A stretch of 37,799 nt of DNA, from contig NW_003150975.1 in the NCBI RefSeq assembly GCF_000003605.2, positions 1-37,799 of the forward strand. Reading direction: 5' to 3'. Position 1 is the stretch's first letter, and the number at the start of each line of letters is the position of its first letter. Below the pieces are notes generated by a model that was given only the letters and a program-made list of their open reading frames with translations, was not told the DNA's origin and searched no databases. The position numbers were made by a program, and so were the translations under genes. This document shows, one piece after another, positions 21,182 through 35,419 of this stretch. The DNA comes from Saccoglossus kowalevskii (lineage: Eukaryota > Hemichordata > Enteropneusta > Harrimaniidae).

Positions 21182-21992
21182 GAACTTCCAGTGTACAAAA
21201 CAACAAATACATCTATAATCTACTTGAGGCGAGATTCTTTTATTCGTGAATTCAGAATTTTTACGAAATGGCTATGCTAATAGGTTCGTGTCACTGATGA
21301 TACTAGAAAGCGCGTTTGGAAGCGCGAGATGAACACGTGTTTGTTATCAGTGGGCCTTGTGAGTGCACGTTCGTGGGAGAAAAACTTCTGAAAACATGAC
21401 CTGTCTATACTGCCTCAAAAAGCGTGATGACGATTATAGTTTAGTTCATTTGTATAGGTCTTTTTATCTCAGGAATTTTGTTTTTGGTAACGAATTGCAA
21501 TGTTCAAATAATTTTATATTCTACACTGAGATGTTGGCAAAATATTTTAGATGTCTTGTTATAATAATGTTATGTCACATAATATGCAAGTTGTGTAAAA
21601 ATGTAACAGTAATGATTAGTATGTGAAATCTGCCTGCAAAAATGTCCACGAATTATCCTGGCATTCCTTTATGGAAACACACAGATGATGAAGACGATAT
21701 TTGGTAATTCTAAAATTTGCTTTAACAAACAATTATTATCACGCTTTTAAAAGAGATGCTCATTTTGCAAAATCGTTTTCCTGCTTAATTATGATTCATT
21801 TGTTTTGAATATATGCTTTCAATGTACAATAATGACAAACATGTGTTTCAATAGACTATTTAAACACAATAACTGACACGAATTCTTGTAAAAAAATATA
21901 TTTTTAATATTTGCATATTCTCTGATACTCAATCATTGTAACAAGTAGATTTTTGATAGCAAATAGTTGTGCGGTTTGCACGATTAAACATT
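21182..21992. promoter_or_regulatory. Shared divergent promoter region, B3/A3
   Basis: Has the E-box and inverted-arm cluster of unit 1. Near 21888 it reads CTTGTAAAAAAATATA, the type shared with unit 4, where units 1 and 2 have CTTGC, a longer A-run and CATA. Confidence 0.5.
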
Positions 21993-22024
21993 TATAAATA
22001 CGCTGATGTGTTCGCGTTAAGTCA
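21993..22024 (+). promoter_or_regulatory. Core promoter of A3
   Basis: TATAAAT at 21993-21999 and start A at 22024, intact. The leader exon runs 22024-22061. Confidence 0.72.
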
Positions 22025-22859
22025 CACTGCGTGAACTAAGAGGAAGAAGAAGCACTCATACGTAAGTATATCTCTATTCATTTGGTTTGAATCCTGTGAT
22101 ATATTTGCTTCTTTCTGTCATTTATATTAACACTATAAATATGATCACATTGATGCTGCACAGTATTGTCCCTAAGAAACCAGTAACTGAATTATCAGCT
22201 CATGTATTCCTTTATATGCACAATTTACTTGGAGTATATTACTTAAAAAACAGGCCGATTTTACACATGGCGCCAATGAAACCATTAAACAAATTAAAAT
22301 GTCTAAACAAACAGTTTCATAACTGTGTTGAAATTTCCAAAAAAATGAAGTCGCTTCATTTACAGTATTGGCAGTCCGCTATTTGGCTTTAGCTTAAATT
22401 AAACTGACAAACCTGTTTTGTTGTCAAGTTAATTAGAACAGTTTGGATTAGAAATTAAACCGGACTCATAAGACTATGAAACATATACCGTCCCGTATGT
22501 ATTCTGTTCTTGACGCATTTCTATTTTGCAACGCAATAAACTTGTTAGTCAGTCCAGAAGACAGTGTGACGCGCCTTGAGCTAGGGAGAGTCCTGCTAAT
22601 GATGATATGAAAATGTGTTTGTATTTTTCTGTTTCATGTCATTTGTGTTTCAAATATAAAACCCTCGTGTTGATATATCCATTTAGAATTCATTAAATCT
22701 ATTTTAAATTCATATTACAGCGGAGAAAGCATATCTTAAATGTTATGTAGTGATTCTTTGTTTAACACATACTCTACTAATCACGTCTTTTACATTCCTT
22801 CATGTTCATAATTTGACTGTACATATATTTTCATAGCGTCGCTCAGTTCTTTTATCACC

Positions 22860-24109
22860 ATGAAGTGTACAATCTTTACCCTCATTTTGGTCAGCACGAT
22901 ATCCTGCCTATATTCTGTTCATGGTATGTATAGAAATTGAAATTATGATTGTATAATTTACCTACTGGGTTTGTGTGCAACCTATAGTCATTAGAACAAT
23001 GATAGTTGTTCGTCTTGTATGGACAACTATAATGCAACTACATTAACCACAGTACCTTACTGAATAATATTATTGTTCCCATTGCAGCAAAGATGTTTCA
23101 TCGACTGACTTTATATATCCCGTCCCGGTCGTTTTCTGCCTATGACAGACCAGTTTCAAATAATTGTGATTACGGTAAATAACACATTCAACAACGTTCG
23201 AAACAATTATATATTTTCTCCATTGCAGGACATGTGCTTCTAAATCACGTTGTCGTGGAATATGAAATCTACACTGATGCAGTTACTTGGGATGAAGCAA
23301 TACAAAGATGTGAAAGTGAGAATGGACAATTGGCCAGGATTCCCGATAAACGCACAGACGATCTTCTCAGAGATTATATATACTACTCTGGTGCTAACAA
23401 TTCGGTTGAAACTGGGTTTTGGATTGGTCTGAACGACAGAGCTACCGAAAATACATTTGTGTGGCTCAATGGTGGACCCGTTTGTTACACAAACTGGGCT
23501 AAAGACGAACCAAACAATAACACCAAGCGTAACGCAGCTGAGGGCCAAGATTGTGCACAACTGAGGTGAGTTTACAAATGATAACCTGAAAGTTTGTGTA
23601 TATGTTTAGGTGTTACTCTAATATATGCCAATAAATCAATGAATGCAGTGCCATGAATTATATTAGGTATGTTTATATGTTATTATCCACGCAATTACTT
23701 TACGTTATAATTAGTGTTATTATGCAACTACCAAAACGTCTTTCATGTTGGGCTGCAAAAACAAACATTATTTTAAAAATTGCATGTGCATAGTTTCCCA
23801 ACGTTATTTTATTTTATTTTATTTCATTTTGCAGAAAAAGCAGGGACTTCAAATGGGATGATGAGTATTGTAATGACATCAGAACAAAAGGTTATATTTG
23901 TGAAAAACAAGGTACGTTTCTGTCATATAAATAACCACAACAAATTATCTACTTAAAACTTAATCTGTAACTGAAAAGACTTGTCAACATGAACTATTTT
24001 AGACAATATTTTAAGCAATAAGCTGGAGTTTTGCTTCTACTAGTGCAAATATGTTATATGTACAATTTTTCATTTTTTTTCAGTTTGCAACTTCTGTGAT
24101 ACTTGTTAG
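22860..24109 (+). CDS. Secreted C-type lectin, gene A3
   Basis: Exons are 22860-22923, 23088-23174, 23229-23565, 23835-23911 and 24084-24109. The acceptor before the ATG exon is at 22836 and AATAAA is at 24209-24214. Compared with A1, the signal peptide has Ile to Leu (TGC CTA), shared with A4. The main CTLD exon has silent changes only (GAG to GAA at about 23260, GGG to GGT). The last intron contains about 27 inserted bases near 24025-24051, which do not touch the splice sites. Tail CNFCDTC is intact. It appears fully functional. Confidence 0.88.
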
Positions 24110-24214
24110 ATCGTCAACACCAATTACACAACCAACGTATTGTGACAACCCGATGACCATAGGTCTACATTAATTAGAATATATCATTCTGTATCTGCAT
24201 GCTGTACTAATAAA

Positions 24215-27200
24215 ACAGATCATCCTATAGACATAAAGTGTGTTTATTTAATACTCGCTATAAAACTCATCGCCACATCATCTTCCATCTTCCATTTTGA
24301 TTAGGGTATCGTTAACTATAATATATGACATCATTTTCATGCAGTGTGGGAAGTAGATGACACATACCACAAACTCCAAAACCACAAAACCGATTTCTGA
24401 AAGTGCCAGTATTGAGGCCAATACTGAATTAATTTTCCATTTACTTAGTCTGCCAAGAGTTATATGATCTTCGCCACTGAACTGCGTGAGTTGCTTTTAA
24501 GCAATGTAAATTGTTTGACTCACACTGATAATAAGATGGAACAATAAGACAGCACATACAGAATTCTTATGAACTCCTAACAAATACCACTCACAATTAG
24601 GTTGGCTTAAAAAATAAGCAAGGTATTTTCCAAATTAATTGAACAAAGTATAAATGATACAGGTTATGGTGTATCCACAAAATTTTTTAAAGCAGACTTG
24701 TGGACTTACAGATGAAAATGTATTTGTTGACGTGGCAAAGACTTGATTTTTTCAGTGATTTTCTTTGCCACTTCTGCAACACTCGGAAAACTGATTTCCG
24801 TCTTCCACTCTCTCAGCAAACAGTTCAAGATGCTTTCAACATGTTTGCTCACCGATGACTACCTAAGTTTTAACAATATCCAGCAGTCACCAATTCAAAT
24901 TTATCACAGTCATCACAGACTGTTCACACTGTGTGCAAGTGCGAATTGAAGCACATAACGGAGATTTTTCCCTTTATGAGTTAGACTGACCTTCTCATCG
25001 AAGGTACTATATGCATTACAGCCTTGTTCAGAACAAAAAATGTCTACAAATATAGAACACGTCGTGATATATATTAGAAAGGGTGTCTCGTGTTGGAAGT
25101 AGTCAAATACAAGTTAATCGCTAGATGTGTGAAAGAAACCTGGCTTCCGCTTATGGATACAATCATTTTAGCCGCGTAACGTACATATGATGTTGAGAAT
25201 GATAATTTTCTGGCTGTAGATATGATTGACCATCATCCATTCGAGTGTTTTATCTACTGATTTCTATTACTATGGGAGTGAAAGTATCAAGTGTTACTGT
25301 GGTGTTCCAAATGAAAATATCAGTCACGTGAATGGTGTTATTTTATATTCCCACTCTGTGACCAGCATTACTTTTACGATTGTTATAAAGCAGAACTGTT
25401 GGGCATTTTAAATAAACATAAATAAATGAGAACAAGAATAGTGTTTCCCAATTTCGTGTTGTAATACTTCCCATGTATTTCATATGTTTTTTTTTTCATA
25501 AAAACTATGTACTTGTATGTAATTTATGCGACTGTGTCAATGTCGGTTAGCTCTTGTAAAGCTCTTCCCTGTGACTCTCACTTCAGACGATTACAATGAA
25601 AAATAAAATATGAAAAACAATAAGCAAAATATGTTGGCCAGTTTGAATATTTTGTCAATCTACGAGCAGTAATGTACCCCATACAGAGACGTATATGTAT
25701 GAAAAGTAGTGTCTGAATAATATGACATCACCAAATTAACATATTACAATTAAGAAGCAGAACAGCACAATTATCTCAGAATTGACATTGAGATAAGTCA
25801 ACAGAAATAAGCAGTCACTGTATACAATCAAAAAGCATATTCATTGAACTGATTTGAACGTTACTAGCTAGCTCTAAACATTATAGAATGGGACGTGAAT
25901 GAAAATTGTAAATACAAGTAATTGCCTGCGTACTTGAAAGCATGCATAGCTTGGAAATCTTATGTAAGGTGGCACTATACAAGTGAAAACTAACTATTGG
26001 GAACAACAATACAACTCTTATATAGGAGGTTGCCATGTTTTTCTGTCGAAAAGTACCATCCCAAAAGATCCATGACAAAGTAAAGAAGAAGCGTGATAAC
26101 AAAGAATGAGAACTTGATGGACCAATCAGAATGCCGGAACCATTACTAGTTACCGGCCTCTTGTAGCTTGGTGCGCCATAACACTTTAGGCGGTAACCTA
26201 CCGAAGACGTAACCCTCACGATGAAAACGAAAGTACACACCATGGACAATGATAAAACATAGAGGGCAGATTGCAACGAAATTGTATTTATTTATTTATG
26301 AAATAAACAAATCTGATTGGTCCTTGAACGCAATTTGATATTGCGACATCACCAACAATTCAACCAATAAACATATCTATTTTAATGACGAGACAAAACA
26401 TTTTTGTGGAAACTTTTATGATCAATCTTAATGTTCTACCGATACTTTTACTCATTCACCAATACACCAATTGTTTTAAATTTAATTTTAAGATTCCTCT
26501 CCAAGCTCCCTCGTCTGAACTGCCACTACTGTTTGTCAATTTACTGTTACGATGTGTGAAGAAGACTAATATAACTAGCACACAGTTTAGTTCTAATGTG
26601 TCTCTAATACATTAAATGTATCGATAATTTGTTTAACTTCAGCCGATAAACTGGCCGTAATTACGTAATGCGTTGATGCGTAATGACTTGCAGAGAAGTT
26701 GCCGGAAACACTGCAGCAAACTCCAACGTTTACTTACGCAACTCTTTATGAAGGTTATAGCATCATACATCCTAGAAGATTGTGTCATGACCTCCGCCCT
26801 CTATAGTTGAACTAGCTTATTACATGGTAATGATTAAATTTGTATATTGAGCTGACTGACACTTACTTAAACATTATTAATAGTACACGATGTCACTTCT
26901 AGGGTTTGTTTGTATATGAAACACAGTCACAATAATTCACCTAATACATGTGTAAAATTAAATACTTTTGTGTCTTTTTTTCACTTTTTGAATGTTTTTA
27001 ATTTATTTTTCATGTCTGGGATATCATCTTTGTGTAATTGCTTGTTCTATTGCAACACATTGTAAAATAATTTAACTCTTGTTTGAGTCCCGTAATAGAC
27101 AATACTTCGTGTGTTTACGCTATAGTCATTGATTACGGCAGGTGAATATCGGTACCTTTCAAAAATTTATACTGTAATATTTCACCCACTTGTGCTATAC

Positions 27201-27331
27201 TAATGAAGTAAATAATGATGATGAGTCTACATCAGATAACACAGGTGTACATCTTTAAGACAGTAGTATATATTGTGATGAGTGTACTACTTAGATATGA
27301 AATAAGACACACATTATACGTCTATATCAGC
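24215..27331. other. Tail-to-tail spacer of unit 4 (A3 to B4)
   Basis: No supported gene. The 434-bp segment is of the unit-5 type, clearly diverged from units 2 and 3 around 24785-24890. The frame at 24743-24949 is specific to this type and starts at TTG. Right-hand variants resemble unit 1. Confidence 0.68.
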
Positions 27332-27428
27332 TTTATTGTATTAGTTTAGCATGCAAATACAGAAATTAGATCTACAAAAAAATATGTAGCCCCATGGCCA
27401 CCGAACTACAACAATGCGTCGATTGTAT

Positions 27429-28990
27429 TCATGGTTCTGGGCATTTAGAACAGCTGCAAGCTGAAATAAAACAACAACGAAAATTTAACGTCATTTTCAA
27501 AAAATAAAAACGCATAATACGAACAATGACGTCATATTAGTATTAGTATGCCAATTCTACGATAATTGCCAGTTTTAATGTTTAATATTATATAAATACA
27601 AAACAGTGCTAGTCATGCCTGCCATCAAAACCGCACATGAGCACACATACTTGTACTTGCCTGTACCTCTCTCAATACCCTTCTCTCAAGTTGAATCTTA
27701 CATGTTGTTATGACCCACATAAGATTGCGTTTTAATTGAATAAAAATGCAACAAAGTAGAAACAACATTATACATGTTGTAACTTAAGATAGAAATGTTA
27801 GTAAAAGGTGTAAACATCAGTGTCGCATTATTACACACTAACATACCTTGTACTTCACAAATGAAACCCTTCTCTCTGATATCAACACCAGTGCAATATT
27901 CATCATCCCATTTAAAGTCTGTTGTTTTTCTACAAAGACAACAAATTACAATATCATTTACCTATCTGTGTAAACAATAAACACTGGATGTGACCGCCAT
28001 CGTGAAATAAAAAGTAAATAATGTGCATACGTTGTACATACAATAACAAACACATATATTTGGTCGTACAACCGAATATGGGCGAATACAACTTTCATTT
28101 GTTTATATCGGACATAGTAGCATTGTAATGAAAGCAGGAAAATATATACTAATATGATTGGCATAAGAATACCACACCGTATATACAGGCAGTATTGGAT
28201 CGCATCGATTACGCTCCTGTCATCAAAATAACTGTTGTTGATACCTGTGGTATTCTTACAATAATCTTATATTTAGGGATGGATAAAAGATGGCCAAATA
28301 TTTTATCTATGGCTATCATACTCACCTCAGTTGACCACAGTCCTGACCCTGCGGGTTTTTATTAGTGTTGTTATCTGGTTCCCCTTCACCCCAGTTTGTG
28401 TAACACACCTCTCCACCATTAATCCATTTAAAGTTGTCCTCTTCATTTCTATCGTTCAGGCCAATCCAAAATCCAGTATCAACCTGATCACCTAAGCCAC
28501 TGTCTCTTATGTATTGTGTGATAAAATCATCTGTGCGTTTGTCGGGAATTCGTGCCAAGGTTCCTCCAAGACTAGCACATTCAGCTATTGCTTCATCCCA
28601 AGTATAGCTTCCAGCGACAATATGGTACTCCACAGCTACGTGGTTACTAATTGTGTATGCTGTAATTGAATAAAACATGTATTTTTAATTGTGTTTAGAT
28701 TGTTTTGTTAACGTGTAAAGTAAACAGAACCTAGTTGCAGTAACAACAATATGTTTAGCTACATTTCAAAAATATGTCTTACTTACATTTCAAAAATATG
28801 TATTAACTACATTAAAAAAATATGTATTAACTACATTACAAAAATATGTCTTAGCTACATTTCAATAATATGTATTAACTACTTTTCATTGGTATATTAA
28901 AGGTATACTTGTATAATAAAAGGCTTACATACCATGAGTAGAGAACACACATGATACCAGGACGAATAGGGTAATGTTAATAATCTTCAT
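27429..28990 (-). CDS. Secreted C-type lectin, gene B4
   Basis: Exons are 28990-28933, 28659-28326, 27929-27847 and 27460-27429. The leader exon is 29181-29148, joined at 29003, and the poly(A) signal is at 27337-27332. Coding sequence matches B1 with no amino-acid change seen in the CTLD or tail. The intron next to exon 4 has a small cluster of substitutions near 27956-27988. With B1 it is the most intact of the B genes. Confidence 0.87.
28756..28899. repeat. 24-bp minisatellite in B4 intron
   Basis: Same six-copy array as in B1, no change in copy number. Confidence 0.8.
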
Positions 28991-29180
28991 CTTGATACCA
29001 GAACTGAAAAATATCTAATGTTCGGGAAGTCCAATAACTAAGTTAAATAACATTTAAGTGAATGTTTTAATGTGTGTTGAATTGAATAACGATATTTGTA
29101 GACGGTTTATGCAGTATTCGAGAGTGACAAGTCAGATTTATACTTACCTGATGACTTCTTCTCTGTCGGACAGTGCAGTG

Positions 29181-29212
29181 TGGCCTAGCATGAACACTAA
29201 GGCGAATTTATA
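29181..29212 (-). promoter_or_regulatory. Core promoter of B4
   Basis: Minus-strand TATAAAT (29212-29206), start A at 29181, intact. Confidence 0.7.
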
Positions 29213-30023
29213 GAACTTCCAGTGTACAAAACAACAAATACATCTATAATCTACTTGAGGCGAGATTCTTTTATTCGTGAATTCAGAATTTTTACGAAAT
29301 GGCTATGCTAATAGGTTCGTGTCACTGATGATACTAGAAAGCGCGTTTGGAAGCGCGAGATGAACACGTGTTTGTTATCAGTGGGCCTTGTGAGTGCACG
29401 TTCGTGGGAGAAAAACTTCTGAAAACATGACCTGTCTATACTGCCTCAAAAAGCGTGATGACGATTATAGTTTAGTTCATTTGAATAGGTCTTTTTATCA
29501 CAGGAATTTTGTTTTTGGTAACGAATTGCAATGTTCAAATAATTTTATATTCTACACTGAGATGTTGGCAAAATATTTTAGATGTCTTGTTATAATAATG
29601 TTATGTCACATAATATGCAAGTTGTGTAAAAATGTAACAGTAATGATTAGTATGTGAAATCTGCCTGCAAAAATGTCCACGAATTATCCTGGTATTCTAT
29701 TATGGAAACACACAGATGATGAAGACGATATTTGGTAATTCTAAAATTTGCTTTAACAAACAATTATTATCACGCTTTTAAAAGAGATGCTCATTTTGCA
29801 AAATCGTTTTCCTGCTTAATTATGATTCATTTGTTTTGAATATATGCTTTCAATGTACAATAATGACAAACATGTGTTTCAATAGACTATTTAAACACAA
29901 TAACTGACACGAATTCTTGTAAAAAAATATATTTTTAATATTTGCATATTCTCTGATACTCAATCATTGTAACAAGTAGATTTTTGATAGCAAATAGTTG
30001 TGCGGTTTGCACGATTAAACATT
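29213..30023. promoter_or_regulatory. Shared divergent promoter region, B4/A4
   Basis: Same layout as unit 1. Private changes lie at 29484 (GAATAGG for GTATAGG) and near 29692-29700. Confidence 0.5.
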
Positions 30024-30055
30024 TATAAATACGCTGATGTGTTCGCGTTAAGTCA
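30024..30055 (+). promoter_or_regulatory. Core promoter of A4
   Basis: TATAAAT at 30024-30030 and start A at 30055, intact. The leader exon runs 30055-30092. Confidence 0.72.
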
Positions 30056-30890
30056 CACTGCGTGAACTAAGAGGAAGAAGAAGCACTCATACGTAAGTAT
30101 ATCTCTATTCATTTGGTTTAAATCCTGTGATATATTTGTTTCTTTCTGTCATTTATATTAACACTATGAATATGATCACATTGATGCTGCACAGTATTGT
30201 CCCTAAGAAACCAGTAACTGAATTATCAGCTCATGTATTCCTTTATGTGCACAATTTACTTGGAGTATATTACTTAAAAAACAGGCCGATTTTACACATG
30301 GCGCCAATGAAATCATTAAACAAATTAAAATCTCTAAACAAACAGTTTCATAACTGTGTTGAAATTTCCAAAAAAATGAAGTCGCTTCATTTACAGTATT
30401 GGCAGTCCGCTATTTGGCTTTAGCTTAAATTAAACTGACAAACCTGTTTTGTTGTCAAGTTAATTAGAACAGTTTGGATTAGAAATTAAACCGGACTCAT
30501 AAGACTGTGAAACATATACTGTCCCGTATGTATTCTGTTCTTGACGCATTTCTATTTTGCAACGCAATAAACTTGTCAGTCAGTCCAGAAGACAGTGTGA
30601 CGCGCCTCGAGCGAGGGAGAGTCCTGCTAATGATGATATGAAAATGTGTTTGTATTTTTCTGTTTCATATCATTTGTGTTTCAAATATAAAACCCTCGTG
30701 TTGATATATCCATTTAGAATTCATTAAATCTATTTTAAATTCATATTACAGCGGAGAAAGCATATCTTAAATGTTATGTAGTGATTCTTTGTTTAACACA
30801 TACTTTACTAATCACGTCTTTTACATTCTTTCATGTTCATAATTTGACTGTACATATATTTTTATAGCGTCGCTCAGTTCTTTTATCACC

Positions 30891-32111
30891 ATGAAGTGTA
30901 CTATCTTTACCCTCATTTTGGTCAGCACGATATCCTGCCTATATTCTGTTCATGGTATGTATAGAAATTGAAATTATTATTGTATAATTTACCTACTGGG
31001 TTTGTGTGCAACCTATAGTCATTAGAACAATGATAGTTGTTCGTCTTGTATGGACAACTATAATGCAACTACATTAACCACAGTACCTTACTGAATAATA
31101 TTATTGTTCCCATTGCAGCAAAGATGTTTCATCGACTGACTTTATATATCCCGTCCCGGTCGTTTTCTGCCTATGACAGACCAGTTTCAAATAATTGTGA
31201 TTACGGTAAATAACACATTCAACAACGTTCGAAACAATTATATACTTTCTTCAATTCAGGACATGTGCTTCTAAATCACGTTGTCGTGGAGTATGAAATC
31301 TACACTGATGCAGTTACTTGGGATGAAGCAATACAAAGATGTGAAAGTGAGAATGGACAATTGGCCAGGATTCCCGATAAACGCACAGACGATCTTCTCA
31401 GAGATTATATATACTACTCTGGTGCTAACAATTCGGTTGAAACTGGGTTTTGGATTGGTCTGAACGACAGAGCTACCGAAAATACATTTGTGTGGCTCAA
31501 TGGTGGACCCGTTTGTTACACAAACTGGGCTAAAGACGAACCAAACAATAACACCAAGCGTAACGCAGCTGAGGGCCAAGATTGTGCACAACTGAGGTGA
31601 GTTTACAAATGATAACCTGAAAGTTTGTGTATATGTTTAGGTGTTACTCTAATATATGCCAATAAATCAATGAATGCAGTGCCATGAATTATATTAGGTA
31701 TGTTTATATGTTATTATCCACGCAATTACTTTACGTTATAATTAGTGTTATTATGCAACTACCAAAACGTCTTTCATGTTGGGCTGCAAAAACAAACATT
31801 ATTTTAAAAATTGCATGTGGATAGTTTCCCAACGTTATTTTATTTTATTTCATTTTGCAGAAAAAGCAGGGACTTCAAATGGGATGATGAGTATTGTAAT
31901 GACATCAGAACAAAAGGTTATATTTGTGAAAAACAAGGTACGTTTCCGTCATATAAATAACCACCACAAATTATCTACTTAAAACTTAATCTGTAACTGA
32001 AAAGACTTGTCAACATGAACTATTTTAGACAATATTTTAAGCAATAAGCTGTTGTTATATGTACAATTTTTCATTTTTTTTTCAGTTTGCAACTTCTGTG
32101 ATACTTGTTAG
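30891..32111 (+). CDS. Secreted C-type lectin, gene A4
   Basis: Exons are 30891-30954, 31119-31205, 31260-31596, 31861-31937 and 32086-32111. The acceptor before the ATG exon is at 30867 and AATAAA is at 32211-32216. The encoded protein equals A3, with the Ile to Leu signal-peptide change and a silent ACA to ACT. The acceptor of the main CTLD exon reads TTTCTTCAATTCAG instead of TTTTCTCCATTGCAG. It still ends in CAG after a pyrimidine-rich stretch, so it should work, but the four clustered changes may alter cassette inclusion. It appears intact. Confidence 0.88.
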
Positions 32112-32216
32112 AACGTCAACACCAATTACACAACCAACGTATTGTGACAACCCGATGACCATAGGTCTACATTAATTAGAATATATCATTCTGTATCTGC
32201 ATGCTGTACTAATAAA

Positions 32217-35200
32217 ACAGATCATCCTATAGACATAAAGTGTGTTTATTTAATACTCGCTATAAAACTCATCGCCACATCATCTTCCATCTTCCATTTT
32301 GATTAGGGTATCGTTAACTATAATATATGACATCATGTTCATGCAGTGTGGGAAGTAGATGACACATACCACAAACTACAAAACCACAAAACCGATTTCT
32401 GAAAGTGCCAGTATTGAGGCCAATACTGAATTAATTTTCCATTTACTTAGTCTGCCAAGAGTTATATGATCTTCGCCACTGAACTGCGTGAGTTGCTTTT
32501 AAGCAATGTAAATTGTTTGACTCACACTGATAATAAGATGGAACAATAAGACAGCACATACAGAATTCTTATGAACTCCTAACAAATACCACTCACAATT
32601 AGGTTGGCTTAAAAAATAAGCAAGGTATTTTCCAAATTAATTGAACAAAGTATAAATGATACAGGTTATGGTGTATCCACAAAATTTTTTAAAGCAGACT
32701 TGTGGACTTACAGATGAAAATGTATTTGTTGACGTGGCAAAGACTTGATTTTTTCAGTGATTTTCTTTGCCACTTCTGCAACACTCGGAAAACTGATTTC
32801 CGTCTTCCACTCTCTCAGCAAACAGTTCAAGATGCTTTCAACATGTTTGCTCACCGATGACTACCTAAGTTTTAACAATATCCAGCAGTCACCAATTCAA
32901 ATTTATCACAGTCATCACAGACTGTTCACACTGTGTGCAAGTGCGAATTGAAGCACATAACGGAGATTTTTCCCTTTATAAGTTAGACTGACCTTCTCAT
33001 CGAAGGTACTATATGCATTACAGCCTTGTTCAGAACAAAAAATGTCTACAAATATAGAACACGTCGTGATATATATTAGAAAGGGTGACTCGTGTTGGAA
33101 GTAGTCAAATACAAGTTAATCGCTAGATGTGTGAAAGAAACCTGGCTTCTGCTTATGGATACAATCATTTTAGCCGCGTAACGTACATATGATGTTGAGA
33201 ATGATAATTTATGGCTGTAGATATGATTGACCATCATCCATTCGAGTGTTTTATCTACTGATTTCTATTACTATGGGAGTGAAAGTATCAAGTGTTACTG
33301 TGGTGTTCCAAATGAAAATATCAGTCACGTGAATGGTGTTATTTTATATTCCCACTCTGTGACCAGCATTACTTTTACGATTGTTATAAAGCAGAACTGT
33401 TGGGCATTTTAAATAAACATAAATAAATGAGAACAAGAATAGTGTTTCCCAATTTCGTGTTGTAATACTTCCCATGTATTTCATATGGGTTTTTTTCATA
33501 AAAACTATGTATTTGAATGTAATTTATGCGACTGTGTCAATGTCGGTTTGCTCTTGTAAAGCTCTTCCCTGTGACTCTCACTTCAGACGATTACAATGAA
33601 AAATTAAATATGAAAAACAATAAGCAAAAGATGTTGGCCAGTTTGAATATTTTGTCAATCTACGAGCAGTAATGTACCCCATACAGAGACGTATATGTAT
33701 GAAAAGTAGTGTCTGAATAATATGACATCACCAAATTAACATATTACAATTAAGAAGCAGAACAGCACAATTATCTCAGAATTGACATTGAGATAAGTCA
33801 ACAGAAATAAACAGTCACTGTATACAATCAAAAAGCATATTCATTGAACTGATTTGAACGTTACTAGCTCTAAACATTATAGAATGGGACGTGAATGAAA
33901 ATTGTAAATACAAGTAATTGCCTGCGTACTTGAAAGCATGCATAGCTTGGAAATCTTATGTAAGGTGGCACTATACAAGTGAAAACTAACTATTGGGAAC
34001 AACAATACAACTCTTATATAGGAGGTTGCCATGTTTTTCTGTCGAAAAGTACCATCCCAAAAGATCCATGACAAAGTAAAAAAGAAGCCTGATAACAAAG
34101 AATGAGAACATGATGGACCAATCAGAATGCCGGAACCATTACTAGTTACCGGCCTCTTGTAGCTTGGTGCGCCATAACACTTTAGGCGGTAACCTACCGA
34201 AGACGCAACCCTCACGATGAAAACGAAAGTACACACCATGGACAATGATAAAACATAGAGGGCAGATTGCAACGAAATTGTATTTATTTATTTATGAAAT
34301 AAACAAATCTGATTGTTCCTTGAACGCAATTTGATATTGCGACATCACCAACAATTCAACCAATAAATATATCTATTTTAATGACGAGACAAAACATTTT
34401 TGTGGAAACTTTTATGATCAATCTTAATATTCTACCGATACTTTTACTCATTCACCAATACACCAATTGTTTTAAATTTAATTTTAAGATTCCTCTCCAA
34501 GCTCCCTTGTCTGAACTGCCACTACTGTTTGTCAATTTCCTGTTACGATGTGTGAAGAAGACTAATATAACTAACACACAGTTTAGTTCTAATGTGTCTC
34601 TAATACATTAAATGTATCGATAATTTGTTTAACTTCAGCCGATAAACTGGCCGTAATTACGTAATGCGTTGATGCGTAATGACTTGCAGAGAAGTTGCCG
34701 GAAACACTGCAGCAAACTCCAACGTTTACTTACGCAACTCTTTATGAAGGTTATAGCATCATACATCCTAGAAGATTGTGTCATGACCTCCGCCCTCTAT
34801 AGTTGAACTAGCTTATTACATGGTAATGATTAAATTTGTATATTGAGCTGACTGACACTTAAACATTATTAATAGTACACGATGTCACTTCTAGGGTTTG
34901 TTTGTATATGAAACACAGTCACAATAATTCACCTAATACATGTGTAAAATTAAATACTTTTGTGTCTTTTTTTCACTTTTTGAATGTTTTTAATTTATTT
35001 GTCATGTCTGGGATATCATCTTTGTGTAATTGCTTGTTCTATTGCAACACCTTGTAAAATAATTTAACTCTTGTTTGAGTCCCGTAATAGACAATACTTC
35101 GTGTGTTTACGCTAGAGTCATTGATTACGGCAGGTGAATATCGGTACCTTTCAAAAATTTATACTGTAATATTTCACCCACTTGTGCTATACTAATGAAG

Positions 35201-35323
35201 TAAATAATGATGATGAGTCTACATCTGATAACACAGGTGTACATCTTTAAGACAGTAGTATATATTGTGATGAGTGTACTACTTAGATATGAAATAAGAC
35301 ACACATTATACGTCCATATCAGC
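32217..35323. other. Tail-to-tail spacer of unit 5 (A4 to B5)
   Basis: No supported gene. Its left part resembles units 1 and 4 (no GCACCTGAA insertion). Its right part resembles unit 3 (GTTCC near 34315, CATCTGATAAC near 35223). TACTTAC is shortened near 34857. Confidence 0.68.
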
Positions 35324-35419
35324 TTTATTGTATTAGTTTAGCATGCAAATACAGAAATTAGATCTACAAAAAATATGTAGCCCCATGGCCACCGAACTAC
35401 AACAATGCGTCGATTGTAT

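Larger units (their letters stand above)
15565..23588. repeat. Tandem array unit 3 (8024 bp)
   Basis: Carries the end of A2, gene B3 and the first exons of A3. It shares spacer variants with unit 5 (for example GTTCC where units 1, 2 and 4 read GGTCC, at about 18293) but shares A 5'-end variants with unit 4. It contains the B3 acceptor mutation at 19433. Confidence 0.95.
23589..31619. repeat. Tandem array unit 4 (8031 bp)
   Basis: Carries the end of A3, gene B4 and the first exons of A4. Private changes are an insertion of about 27 bases in the last A3 intron (about 24025-24051), a GCTA duplication near 25866, and a cluster of four substitutions at the acceptor of A4 exon 4. Confidence 0.95.
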
